Below are positions 34,357-42,359 of a DNA stretch of 64,000 nucleotides, piece by piece (the stretch's first letter is position 1; each line of letters begins with the position of its first letter). Origin of the DNA: Natronolimnobius baerhuensis (GTDB taxonomy: Archaea; Halobacteriota; Halobacteria; Halobacteriales; Natrialbaceae); the NCBI RefSeq assembly GCF_002177135.1, contig NZ_MWPH01000001.1, positions 620,001 to 684,000 on the forward strand, read 5' to 3'. A model generated the notes under the pieces. That model had not been told where the DNA came from. It ran no database searches and saw only the letters and a list, made by a program, of their open reading frames with translations. The position numbers and the translations under genes were made by a program.

Positions 34357-35373
34357 CTACGACACTTCAAACTGAGCGAGAACGTCGGCGCGTGCGTTCT
34401 CCCACGCGTCGATGAGGCGATCATCGAACGGGACGGCGTCGCTATCCTGAATTTCGTCGTGATCGTCCAGCCACGCAACCGTCCGCTCGACGCCCGTCTC
34501 CCAGTCGACCGTGTACTCGAAGTCGAGGTCCCGTTTGGCCTTCGTGTTATCGAAGACGGCGCTGTACTGGAGAAAGTCCTCGAGATGGGTGGTTCGGTCC
34601 GGGGCGACCGCCCGCAAGATATCGGTCGGAATCTGTACGAGGTCCGGCTCGGGCGCATCGAGTGCCTCGGCAACTCGGCGGTGGTACTGCCGCCAGGACA
34701 TGTTCTCCTCGCTCGTGACGAGATAGGCCTCACCGAACGCCCGCTCGTTGTCGACGGCGTTGACGAACGCTCGAGCGACATCGTCTCGATGGCACGGGCC
34801 CCAGACGCCGCTGCCGTCGCCGTGGACGACAATCGGCTTCCCACGGCGGATTCGGTCGATGTAGTACGTTTCGGTGCCGAACGTGTGCAAGATCGAGCCG
34901 CCTTCGCCGTAGGTCGACCAGGGGCGGATGATCGTCGTCTCGAATGCGCCGTCGTGATGGGCGTCCATGAACAGGTCCTCGCAGTCGGCTTTGTTCGCGC
35001 CGTAGTCCGTCGTCGCCGGTGCTCGTGGTGCGTCTTCGCCGACTGGCATCGACTCGAACGGACGGCTGTGGACCGACTCTGTACTACAGAAAATGAACTG
35101 CTCGATCTCCCCCTCGAACGCCCGAATTGCACTTCGAGCATCCGCAGGCTGGAAACAGACCATGTCGATTACACACTCGACCTCGAGGTCAGCCATCCGT
35201 GCCTCGAACTCATCGTACTCCGTCCGGTCGCCGTAGATGTGCTCGACCGAGTCAGGCAGCGGTTTTGTGGTTTCGCCGCGGTGAAACGCCGTCACGTCGT
35301 GGCCCGCCTCGACTAGCTGTCGAACGATCCCGGTGCTGATCAATCCCGTGCCGCCGATAACGAGTACGTTCAT
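34357..35373 (-). CDS. NAD-dependent epimerase/dehydratase-family protein (extended SDR)
   Basis: A 338-residue extended SDR. VIGGTGLISTGIVRQLVEAG is the Rossmann start, followed by FIFCSTESVHS, a YGANK catalytic segment (Tyr, Lys) near residue 145, TTIIRPWSTYGEG and a sugar-binding C-terminal lobe. It resembles the nucleotide-sugar epimerase-like group found in carbohydrate catabolic clusters. It is shorter in substrate-domain motifs than classical UDP-sugar epimerases, so it may act on a free sugar or uronate, for example as a dehydrogenase. It ends only five bases from the MITE-like element. The substrate is unknown. Confidence 0.82.
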   Translation of the reverse strand: MNVLVIGGTGLISTGIVRQLVEAGHDVTAFHRGETTKPLPDSVEHIYGDRTEYDEFEARMADLEVECVIDMVCFQPADARSAIRAFEGEIEQFIFCSTESVHSRPFESMPVGEDAPRAPATTDYGANKADCEDLFMDAHHDGAFETTIIRPWSTYGEGGSILHTFGTETYYIDRIRRGKPIVVHGDGSGVWGPCHRDDVARAFVNAVDNERAFGEAYLVTSEENMSWRQYHRRVAEALDAPEPDLVQIPTDILRAVAPDRTTHLEDFLQYSAVFDNTKAKRDLDFEYTVDWETGVERTVAWLDDHDEIQDSDAVPFDDRLIDAWENARADVLAQFEVS

Positions 35374-35438
35374 AGGGGTCGTTCACACACCACATACGTA
35401 ATGGTTCGGAAGGCGGCACCCGACGCCGGACACGTCCG

Positions 35439-36308
35439 TTATGCGCGCTCCTGATTCCAGGGGCCGAACTCCGGATCGATGAGTCGGTGCTCGTGCTCGA
35501 GGGCGTCGATCCGCTCGAGATCTGCCTGCTCAAGCGAGAGGTGTTGTGCCTCGAGATTGTCACGCATATGGGCCGCAGAACTGGCCTTTGGAATCGCGGC
35601 GACGTTCTCTTTCGAGAGCAACCATGCAAGCGACACCTGTGCGGGCGTCGTATCGTGTTTGTCGGCGATGTCCGGAATGGCGGAGACGTCGAACGTGATC
35701 GGCGTCGCGAACGGGTCGTCGATGTCGCGGTCGGTCGACGTTCCGAACACCTCGCCTTTCGCGAGCGGGCAGAACGCGACGAGCCAGTGATCGTGCTCGC
35801 GGGCGTACGCTCGCAACTCGTCTTGCTGGAGGAACGGATGGCATTCAACCTGGTGAGCGACAATCGGGGCGTCCAGAACGTCACGCGCACGGTCGAGTTG
35901 GTCCGGTTCGAAGTTCGAGACCCCAACGTGACGGATCAGCCCGCGGTCGCGCAACTCGTCGAACGCCGACAGCGTCTCCTCGGCGTCGTAGGTGTCGATT
36001 GGCCAGTGGACGTACAACAGATCGACGTACTCCGTCTGCAGGCGCTCGAGGCTGTCTTCGACCGAGTTGATCACGTCCTCGTATGCGAGGTTCCCCGGAT
36101 CGACCTTCGTCGCGAGAAATATCCCGTCGCGGTCGACACTCGTCTGCGCGAGTCCGTCGCCGAGATACGCCTCGTTGCCGTACCCCTGTGCCGTATCGAC
36201 GTGGCGATAGCCGACCTCGAGGGCCGTCTGGACGCGGTCGGTCCACTGCTCGCGGTCGCCTTCGGAGTACGTTCCCAACCCGAGCCGCGGGAGTTTTTCG
36301 AGACTCAT
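35439..36308 (-). CDS. Aldo/keto reductase
   Basis: A 289-residue aldo/keto reductase. The catalytic tetrad is in VDTAQGYGNE (Asp, Tyr), ATKVD (Lys) and VHWPID (His). LIRHVGVSNF and VSLAWLLSKENVAAIPKAS are the NADP-binding regions of the family. The ATG at 36308 opens the conserved LPRLGLGTYSEG start; the frame continues upstream without homology. It lies 65 bases before the epimerase gene and 61 bases after GH115 on the same strand, so the three may form one operon. Reduction of uronates or keto sugars is a plausible role; the substrate is not shown by sequence. Confidence 0.9.
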   Translation of the reverse strand: MSLEKLPRLGLGTYSEGDREQWTDRVQTALEVGYRHVDTAQGYGNEAYLGDGLAQTSVDRDGIFLATKVDPGNLAYEDVINSVEDSLERLQTEYVDLLYVHWPIDTYDAEETLSAFDELRDRGLIRHVGVSNFEPDQLDRARDVLDAPIVAHQVECHPFLQQDELRAYAREHDHWLVAFCPLAKGEVFGTSTDRDIDDPFATPITFDVSAIPDIADKHDTTPAQVSLAWLLSKENVAAIPKASSAAHMRDNLEAQHLSLEQADLERIDALEHEHRLIDPEFGPWNQERA

Positions 36309-36369
36309 AGCGGATAGTGTGCCAGTCACACACATTGTTCTTTGCATACCAGAAACAGACGTAGCGCTG

Positions 36370-39327
36370 TCACTCGAGTCGTCTGTCTCGAGTGTCGCGA
36401 GGGCCGAGATACGACCGCCGGGTGTCGTCGCCCGTGGAGACGACGATGCGGTCGATGACGACGCTCGGATCGACCGCGTACACCGAGAGCGTCTGCCGGC
36501 CGGGAGCTGACACCTCGTGGTGCGTTCGTGAGAGAACACTCGAGCGGAGCACGTTTTCCTGCCACTGCGGGTCGTGCTCGCCGCCGTTCGCGTCGAAGTC
36601 GACGACTGTCGGCTCCTCGTCGTCAACTGCAACGGCGTACCGGTGGGGCGTCTCGTCGGTCGGCGCGTGCGTCGGCAGGAGATGGACTTCGACACACACC
36701 TCCGCAACCGCACTCAAAATCTCGAGGTCGTACTCGAGGCGGGCCGCGTCCGCCGTGAGAGTCTCGGCGTCGGCGAGTCGCGGGCCGTCAATCGGCCGGC
36801 TCACCATCGTTTTCCCGGTCGTTCGACTGAGTCCGTCGACGGCTTCCCAACGGGTGTCGCCCTGCTCGAGTGCAGTCGGCTGCTCGGCCTCGAGTGCGAT
36901 CCGGTCGTTCGATTCGATGAACAGTGGCGTACGAGCCTCGGGTTCGTTGTCGCCGACCGCCGACAGCGGCCGCGGCTGAATCGGCACCGACACCTCGAGT
37001 TCGCGACCAGCGCCAGTGAGCTGTATCGTCCCAGTCGCTGGTTCGGCGGGCGCATCGTCCCAGTCGACACCGACCCAGAGGCGCTCCTCGTCCTCAAACG
37101 TCCCCGACGTGTGCGCTATGGAGAGCCACTCGGGGTCGGTCGTCGCCTCCCACTCGATTTCTCCCGAACCGCGATTGTAGCAGTCGATGAACCGTCGGCG
37201 CTCGAGTCCCTGGACGACTGTCGGCACTTGTCGGGATTGTGGTCCGGTGCCAGCGACGCCACTCTCACCTTCGGCGGTCACCTCGAGCGTCGGTGCCTGC
37301 TCGTCGGTTACGCCGCCGGTTGCAGGCAGGTCGAACGCGGGCAACTCCCGCGGGCTCGCGGACATCATTCGTCGCCACTTGCCGTCCGATGTCGCGTTGT
37401 ACTGTCTCGTCGCCGCCTCGAGGTGCGCAAACGCGTTATCGGCGTACTGGGCGTACCTCTCAGCGCCCGTTCGTCCCTGTCCTGCATAGAGACGACTTCG
37501 CATCGCCGTGAGCACGCCCTCGTTGATCGCCCGCGACGCTCGAATCGGGTACTCGACGAGGTGGAAAAACGCTGTCCGTGCGTCGTCGGGCAGCGACGAT
37601 GCGATATCGGCGGCTCGTTCGTCGATCCGTTCGTAGTCCTCGAGTCGGCGCTCGGCCTCGTCGCCGTGTGCAATCGCGCTGAACTCGGGTTCGTTCTTCT
37701 CGGTGTTCGGATAGACGCTGTTCCAGCCGAGGTGTTCGGGCTTTCGCGCGAGCGCGAGTCGGTAGTATTCCGAAAGTACGTCTGCGATGTCGTCTGCGTG
37801 TTCCGGTCCGAACTCGCGGGCAGCCCAGTCTGCCAGCCACTCCGTCTCCGAACGCGCCGCGGTCCCCTCGAGATCCCAGGCCAACTCGAGGAAGTACTCG
37901 GTCTCTTTTTCGGCGGGTTTGAGGTCGCCGACGTTGGCGATCCAGAGCGTGTCAGCGCCGTGGCGATAGGCTCGCACCAGTTCCTGTCGGATCAGCGCGG
38001 GCGGGATGGTACAGAGCCACTGGTGGTCGTGCGGGCGGCCCCAGTAGGAGAGGTGGTAGTAGACGCCGTGGCCGCCGGCTCGCTCCCGCTCGTCCGCCCT
38101 CGGCAGCCGACGCATGAACCCGAAGTTATCGTCGGGCCAGACGAGACAGACGTCGTCGGGAACGTCGACGCCACTGCGATAGATCTCGAGCGTTTCCTTA
38201 TACGGACAGAAAATTTGCGGGACGGACTCGACCGGCGACTCGTGGTGGGCCTCGAGAATCTCACGCTGATCGTCGATCACCTGCTGAAGCAAGTCGGCGC
38301 GCTCCTCGAGCGTGTCACCGCCGGGCATCCCCGAATCGTGAATGCCGCGCATCCCGATGGTGAACATGTTCTCTGCGCCGGCGACGTCTTCCACGCGGTC
38401 GGTCCAGTACTGACGGATCGTCTCGGCGTTAGTCTCGTAGTTCCACTCGCCGAGCGCGTCAGCGTCCCACTCGCCGACGTTGTTCCGGTGCATCGGCTCG
38501 CAGTGAGAGGTTCCGACGACGATGTGATAGCGTTCGGCGGCCTCCTTGTTCCCGTCACAGAAATAGAACGCCTTCGTCCCGTCGTGCATCGCCGGCCAGA
38601 TCGTGTTCGCTTTGAGCCGCAAGAGCAGTTCGAACAGCCGTTCGTACGTTTTCGGCCCGATTCCGTCCGGCACCTCGGGTTCGTGGGTTTGTTGTGCCCA
38701 CTCGCGAATGCCGAAATCCTCGTCGTTGATGAACACGCCGCGATATCGAACCGACGGCGGACCCGACCGCTCGAGGCCGCACTGGACGTGTAATTCGTCG
38801 TGGTCTGCAGTCGGGACATCTGCCCACCAGTACCACGGCGAAACGCCGATTTTCCGTGCAAATTCGTAGACGCCGTAGGCCGTCCCACGGGGATCACTGC
38901 CGGCGATGAGCAACACCTCCTCGGCGTCAAACGGGACGGCGGCGTCGGAAGCACCGGCTGCTGAGTCCGCAGCGATGAGGTAGCTCTCCGGCCCCTCGAG
39001 TCCGAAATCGTCTCCGCTCTCGTGAGTCGCGAAAATCTGCTCGAGCGCGCGATCAAAGGCATCGTTGACGCCGTACGTTCCAACGACGATGGCTCGCTCA
39101 CCGCAGTCCTCGAGGCCGTGTTCGCGGGCCGGTCGATGGCCCGTCACGCGCTCGATATCGTCCTGTAGGTCGCCGGTTGCGATGTCGACGACCGACTCAT
39201 CGCCGACGTACCGAATTGGTGCAGCCGAGTCGGTTACGAGCGAGGTGGTCGCCGCACGGTCTGTCCCGTCGCTCTCGCGGCCGTCCGTCCCGCGTATCGC
39301 GACCCCGTCTGCGTCCGTTTCGGTCAT
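36370..39327 (-). CDS. GH115 alpha-(4-O-methyl)-glucuronidase-like enzyme
   Basis: A 985-residue protein of glycoside hydrolase family 115. The N-terminal domain ends in AYGVYEFARKIGVSPWYWWADVP. The TIM-barrel part has PSVRYRGVFINDEDFG, LKANTIWPAMHDG, the HCEPMHRNNVGEW segment and TIGMRGIHDSGMPGG. Later come YHLSYWGRPHDHQWLCTIPP and LWIANVGDLKPAE. These are all GH115 hallmarks. The C-terminal quarter is beta-rich. Known members remove glucuronic acid branches from xylan or arabinogalactan. No signal peptide is present, so it should act inside on imported oligosaccharides. Length is normal. It is divergent from the AOR gene. Confidence 0.92.
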   Translation of the reverse strand: MTETDADGVAIRGTDGRESDGTDRAATTSLVTDSAAPIRYVGDESVVDIATGDLQDDIERVTGHRPAREHGLEDCGERAIVVGTYGVNDAFDRALEQIFATHESGDDFGLEGPESYLIAADSAAGASDAAVPFDAEEVLLIAGSDPRGTAYGVYEFARKIGVSPWYWWADVPTADHDELHVQCGLERSGPPSVRYRGVFINDEDFGIREWAQQTHEPEVPDGIGPKTYERLFELLLRLKANTIWPAMHDGTKAFYFCDGNKEAAERYHIVVGTSHCEPMHRNNVGEWDADALGEWNYETNAETIRQYWTDRVEDVAGAENMFTIGMRGIHDSGMPGGDTLEERADLLQQVIDDQREILEAHHESPVESVPQIFCPYKETLEIYRSGVDVPDDVCLVWPDDNFGFMRRLPRADERERAGGHGVYYHLSYWGRPHDHQWLCTIPPALIRQELVRAYRHGADTLWIANVGDLKPAEKETEYFLELAWDLEGTAARSETEWLADWAAREFGPEHADDIADVLSEYYRLALARKPEHLGWNSVYPNTEKNEPEFSAIAHGDEAERRLEDYERIDERAADIASSLPDDARTAFFHLVEYPIRASRAINEGVLTAMRSRLYAGQGRTGAERYAQYADNAFAHLEAATRQYNATSDGKWRRMMSASPRELPAFDLPATGGVTDEQAPTLEVTAEGESGVAGTGPQSRQVPTVVQGLERRRFIDCYNRGSGEIEWEATTDPEWLSIAHTSGTFEDEERLWVGVDWDDAPAEPATGTIQLTGAGRELEVSVPIQPRPLSAVGDNEPEARTPLFIESNDRIALEAEQPTALEQGDTRWEAVDGLSRTTGKTMVSRPIDGPRLADAETLTADAARLEYDLEILSAVAEVCVEVHLLPTHAPTDETPHRYAVAVDDEEPTVVDFDANGGEHDPQWQENVLRSSVLSRTHHEVSAPGRQTLSVYAVDPSVVIDRIVVSTGDDTRRSYLGPRDTRDRRLE

Positions 39328-39461
39328 GTGCTGAACAGCTAGTACGCATGACTATTAGTCTGTTTGCTCGCTGCTGTCCGAGGTGAGAAATACCGGCAAA
39401 CGACTCGAGTCGATCCTCGATAATCCCTAGCTTTTTGCCTATCTGTTGCATCGATCATGAT

Positions 39462-41138
39462 ATGCTACACGCTACAGGAACGCTGTGCTCGATTGATGTC
39501 GGTGAGCGGTCGTCGGTGACCGAATCCATCGACGAGGAACTCGAGGCGTTCGTCGGCGGTCGCGGTGTCGCAACCAAACTTGCCCACGACCGCATTCCGT
39601 TCGATGCAGACCCCTACGGGCCTGAAAATCGCTTCTACCTTTCGGCTGGCCCACTCCAGCAATCCCAGATGAGTTTTACCGGCCGAATGAACTGTACCGC
39701 GCTCTCGCCGCTGACAGACGGCGTCGCCTCCGCCAACGCTGGTGGCTACCTCTCGCGAAACTTCGTCGACACTGGTCACAGCGCCGTCGAACTCGTCGGT
39801 GAAAGCGACGAACTGCTCGCCGTCCACGTCACCGACGAGGGCGTCGAATTCGAGGCAGTGCCCGAACTCGAGGAAGCCACTGTCACCGAGGTCACGGCCG
39901 CGATGAACGACCGCCACGGCCTCGAGGCCGAGAACCTCGCGACCATCGGTCCCGCCGGCGAGAACGGCGTTCGCTTCGCCTGCGTGATGACCTACGACAG
40001 TCGCGCGTTCGGCCGCGGCGGTCTCGGTGCGGTCATGGGCGCGAAAAACGTCAAGTGCATCTCGTTCCAGGGCGACTCCGCGCCCGACCTCGAGATGCCA
40101 GCAGACGCCGAGGAGATTCACTCGACGGTCCATCGGGAGGCCGCGACCAGCGACGACATGATGCGCCGGCAGGGAACGTCCAGTTCCGTCGAGTTCGTCA
40201 ACGACAACTTTTCGTTCCCGACGCGGTACTTCTCCGAGCAGTCGTTCGAAGACATCGACCAGATCCACGGCGACGCCATCGAGGAGAAAAAGTACACGAA
40301 GGCCTCCTGTTCGGTCTGTGCCTTTGCGTGTAAACTCCCGACCAAGGACGAAGAACGCGGCGTTGAAACCGAAGGCCCCGAACTCGAGACGGTCTACTCG
40401 CTGGGCTCGAACTGTGGCGTCGGCGACATCGTCGACCTGATGAAGTCCAACGAGCTGTGCGACCAGTACGGTATGGACACCATCTCGGCCGGCGTCACCG
40501 TTGCAGCCTACCTCGCAGCCAACGACGAGTTCGGCAACGCCGAGCTCGTCCACGATCTTCTCGAGAAAATCGCGTTCCGCGAGGACGAGGGCGACCAGCT
40601 CGCGGAGGGCGTTGCTCGTATCCACGACGACCTCGGCGTCGAGAACTTCACTGTCAAGGGCATGGAGTTCGCCGCCCACGACGGCCGCGCACTCCACGGC
40701 CAGGGACTCTCCTACGCTGTGGCGAACCGCGGCGGCGACCACATGTACTCGACGACGCTCGGCGACGAGTACGGCGGTGAGATCGACCCACAGGGGACCG
40801 CAGGCAAAGCCGGACTCGTGATCGAAAACGAAAACCGCAACGCCTTCCGCGACTGTGGCATCATCTGCCAGTTCGGCGTCGGCCGCGCCGTCGAGGGCGA
40901 GCGCTTCGAACTCCTGTTCGACGCCGACTATGACGACCTCCTCGAGGTTGGCTCGCGCGTCGTCGAACTCGAGCGTCACTTCCGAAACCAGCGTGGCTAC
41001 GACGCCGCCGAAGACCGACTCCCATACGACCTGCCGGATCTCGAGTCTTCAATCGAGGAGTACTACGAACTGCGCGGCTGGAACGACGACGGCACGGTGC
41101 CGACTGACGCCCTCGAGTCGGAAGCGACGGCGGACTAA
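39462..41138 (+). CDS. Tungsten-containing aldehyde:ferredoxin oxidoreductase family protein
   Basis: A 558-residue AOR-family enzyme that oxidises aldehydes to acids with ferredoxin as acceptor, using a tungsten or molybdenum bis-pterin and a [4Fe-4S] cluster. GGRGVATKLAHDRI and MSFTGRMNCTALSPLTDGVA lie in the pterin-binding domain, with RGGLGAVMGAKNVK after them. The cluster ligands are Cys283, Cys286 and Cys290 (CSVCAFAC) plus a distal cysteine at 465 or 469 (DCGIIC). Length is slightly below the Pyrococcus enzymes. The ATG at 39462 has a TATA-like element about 28 bases upstream. It is tail-to-tail with a MoaD-like gene, nine bases apart. The substrate is unknown; lactaldehyde or another sugar-derived aldehyde would fit the cluster. 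Confidence 0.92.
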   Translation: MLHATGTLCSIDVGERSSVTESIDEELEAFVGGRGVATKLAHDRIPFDADPYGPENRFYLSAGPLQQSQMSFTGRMNCTALSPLTDGVASANAGGYLSRNFVDTGHSAVELVGESDELLAVHVTDEGVEFEAVPELEEATVTEVTAAMNDRHGLEAENLATIGPAGENGVRFACVMTYDSRAFGRGGLGAVMGAKNVKCISFQGDSAPDLEMPADAEEIHSTVHREAATSDDMMRRQGTSSSVEFVNDNFSFPTRYFSEQSFEDIDQIHGDAIEEKKYTKASCSVCAFACKLPTKDEERGVETEGPELETVYSLGSNCGVGDIVDLMKSNELCDQYGMDTISAGVTVAAYLAANDEFGNAELVHDLLEKIAFREDEGDQLAEGVARIHDDLGVENFTVKGMEFAAHDGRALHGQGLSYAVANRGGDHMYSTTLGDEYGGEIDPQGTAGKAGLVIENENRNAFRDCGIICQFGVGRAVEGERFELLFDADYDDLLEVGSRVVELERHFRNQRGYDAAEDRLPYDLPDLESSIEEYYELRGWNDDGTVPTDALESEATAD

Positions 41139-41147
41139 CCAGTCCCG

Positions 41148-41444
41148 TTACCGCTCGGAGCCACCTTCTGCCGGCGGCGACGCACTGAGCGTATCGCCAT
41201 CCTCGAGTGCGGTATCGACGCCGTCCTCGAAGGCGACGTTCCGGCCGTTTTTCATGACGCTCACGGAATCGCTGAACGTCCCGTCCTCGTCGAACAGCAG
41301 CGCTCGCAGGTCGGGATACTCCGCAACGAGGTCGTCGAACACGCCGCCAGCGGTGGCCTCATCGTCGATTTCTCGCTCGAGTGATTTCGTGCCAACGATC
41401 TCTCGCAGGGGACCGTACAGCGTGCAGGTGACGTGGTGTGTCAT
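41148..41444 (-). CDS. MoaD/ThiS-like (ubiquitin-fold) small protein
   Basis: A 98-residue beta-grasp protein of the MoaD/SAMP class. The CTLYGPLREIVG start, the FDDLVAEYPDLRALLFDEDG helix region and SVMKNGRNVAFEDGVDTALEDGDTLSASPP are typical. Such proteins carry sulfur for the metal-pterin cofactor or act as archaeal protein modifiers through a C-terminal Gly-Gly. Here Gly-Gly is followed by Ser-Glu-Arg before the stop, so the active tail is masked. It lies beside the AOR gene and this favours cofactor sulfur transfer for that enzyme. The ATG at 41444 fits the domain start; one at 41465 would add seven residues. Confidence 0.85.
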   Translation of the reverse strand: MTHHVTCTLYGPLREIVGTKSLEREIDDEATAGGVFDDLVAEYPDLRALLFDEDGTFSDSVSVMKNGRNVAFEDGVDTALEDGDTLSASPPAEGGSER

Positions 41445-42359
41445 TGACACAGGATTAGACAGCATAGTCCTTCAAAGTCGCTGTTCGCTCTCGTGGGCAG
41501 TTGAGTCGGACTCACCCGTCGCTGAGGAGTGACAGGATTCGACTGGCAGATCTCGAGGCCGGGACCGTTCGACGTATGCGATGTCGCGGCGCACACGTCG
41601 TGGCTCCTGTTCCCGGCCGGCCGAGACTGCGGCGAGAGGGGGAGTTCCCGCCGCCGGTGAATATGCCAGGGACCGCAAGGTGCGGTTGGTGAAGTGGTGC
41701 CAGTTACCGGAACGTTCCGGTAGCTATGCCGATGCTGGGGGAGGTGAAAAACATTATGTAAAGATACTTACCCTTCCAGAAAATGACGGGCTGGTTGTCT
41801 TACGTCCGGGATAACCGAATCAATGCACTACGGGCGTTTCAATTCCTGTAGCCACCGTTTTACCGGAACGAGCATCAATACATCACGAATCTAAATCCGG
41901 GACAACCGGACCTGACGACGAGAAAGACGACAGACTTTGCTCGAGATATTACATTCATACGGTAGTAAATACATGTGTATCTACTCAAGTGTAACTGGGA
42001 ACCTCATCACAGAACGCTGTTATTGCACCAGAGCGCTCGGCTTGGCCTTCGTCCGGTGATAACGGACATCTGTGGGACACAGTGACACAAGATGAACGGA
42101 GAGAAAGTCGAACTGCGGGTTAGTGCAGGCGCTCTCCGAGCGGTTCCTCGAGTGGCCGAGCACAGAACGCATCCCTCCATGGGTCAACGAACAGCCGAAG
42201 CCACCGGACAGGAAGGACGCTCTCTCCACAGGCACCACTGTGAGACAGTGAGATAGTCTGTTGTCCTGATTGGCCAGTGACCACAAGACGGTGGTGGTCG
42301 CACTGGAAGAGACGCCAACGGTTCACATAAATCCAGAATCACCGACTACAACCATCGCG
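41445..42359. other. Gene-free spacer of about 900 bases with repeated half-sites
   Basis: No convincing gene lies between the MoaD-like gene start and the Lut gene end. The right half is lower in GC. It holds a perfect 18-base palindrome (41705-41722), an exact repeat of its half-site TTACCGGAACG at 41860-41870, and a near-repeat TCCGGGATAACCG / TCCGGGACAACCG at 41805-41817 and 41896-41908. Short Arg-rich frames were judged chance. Some of it may be decayed coding DNA. Confidence 0.4.
41705..41722. promoter_or_regulatory. Perfect 18-base palindrome, candidate operator
   Basis: TACCGGAACGTTCCGGTA reads the same on both strands. Its half-site TTACCGGAACG recurs about 150 bases downstream. It lies about 260 bases upstream of the MoaD-like gene. 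The size fits a dimeric DNA-binding protein. No nearby TATA box ties it to a particular gene. Confidence 0.4.
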
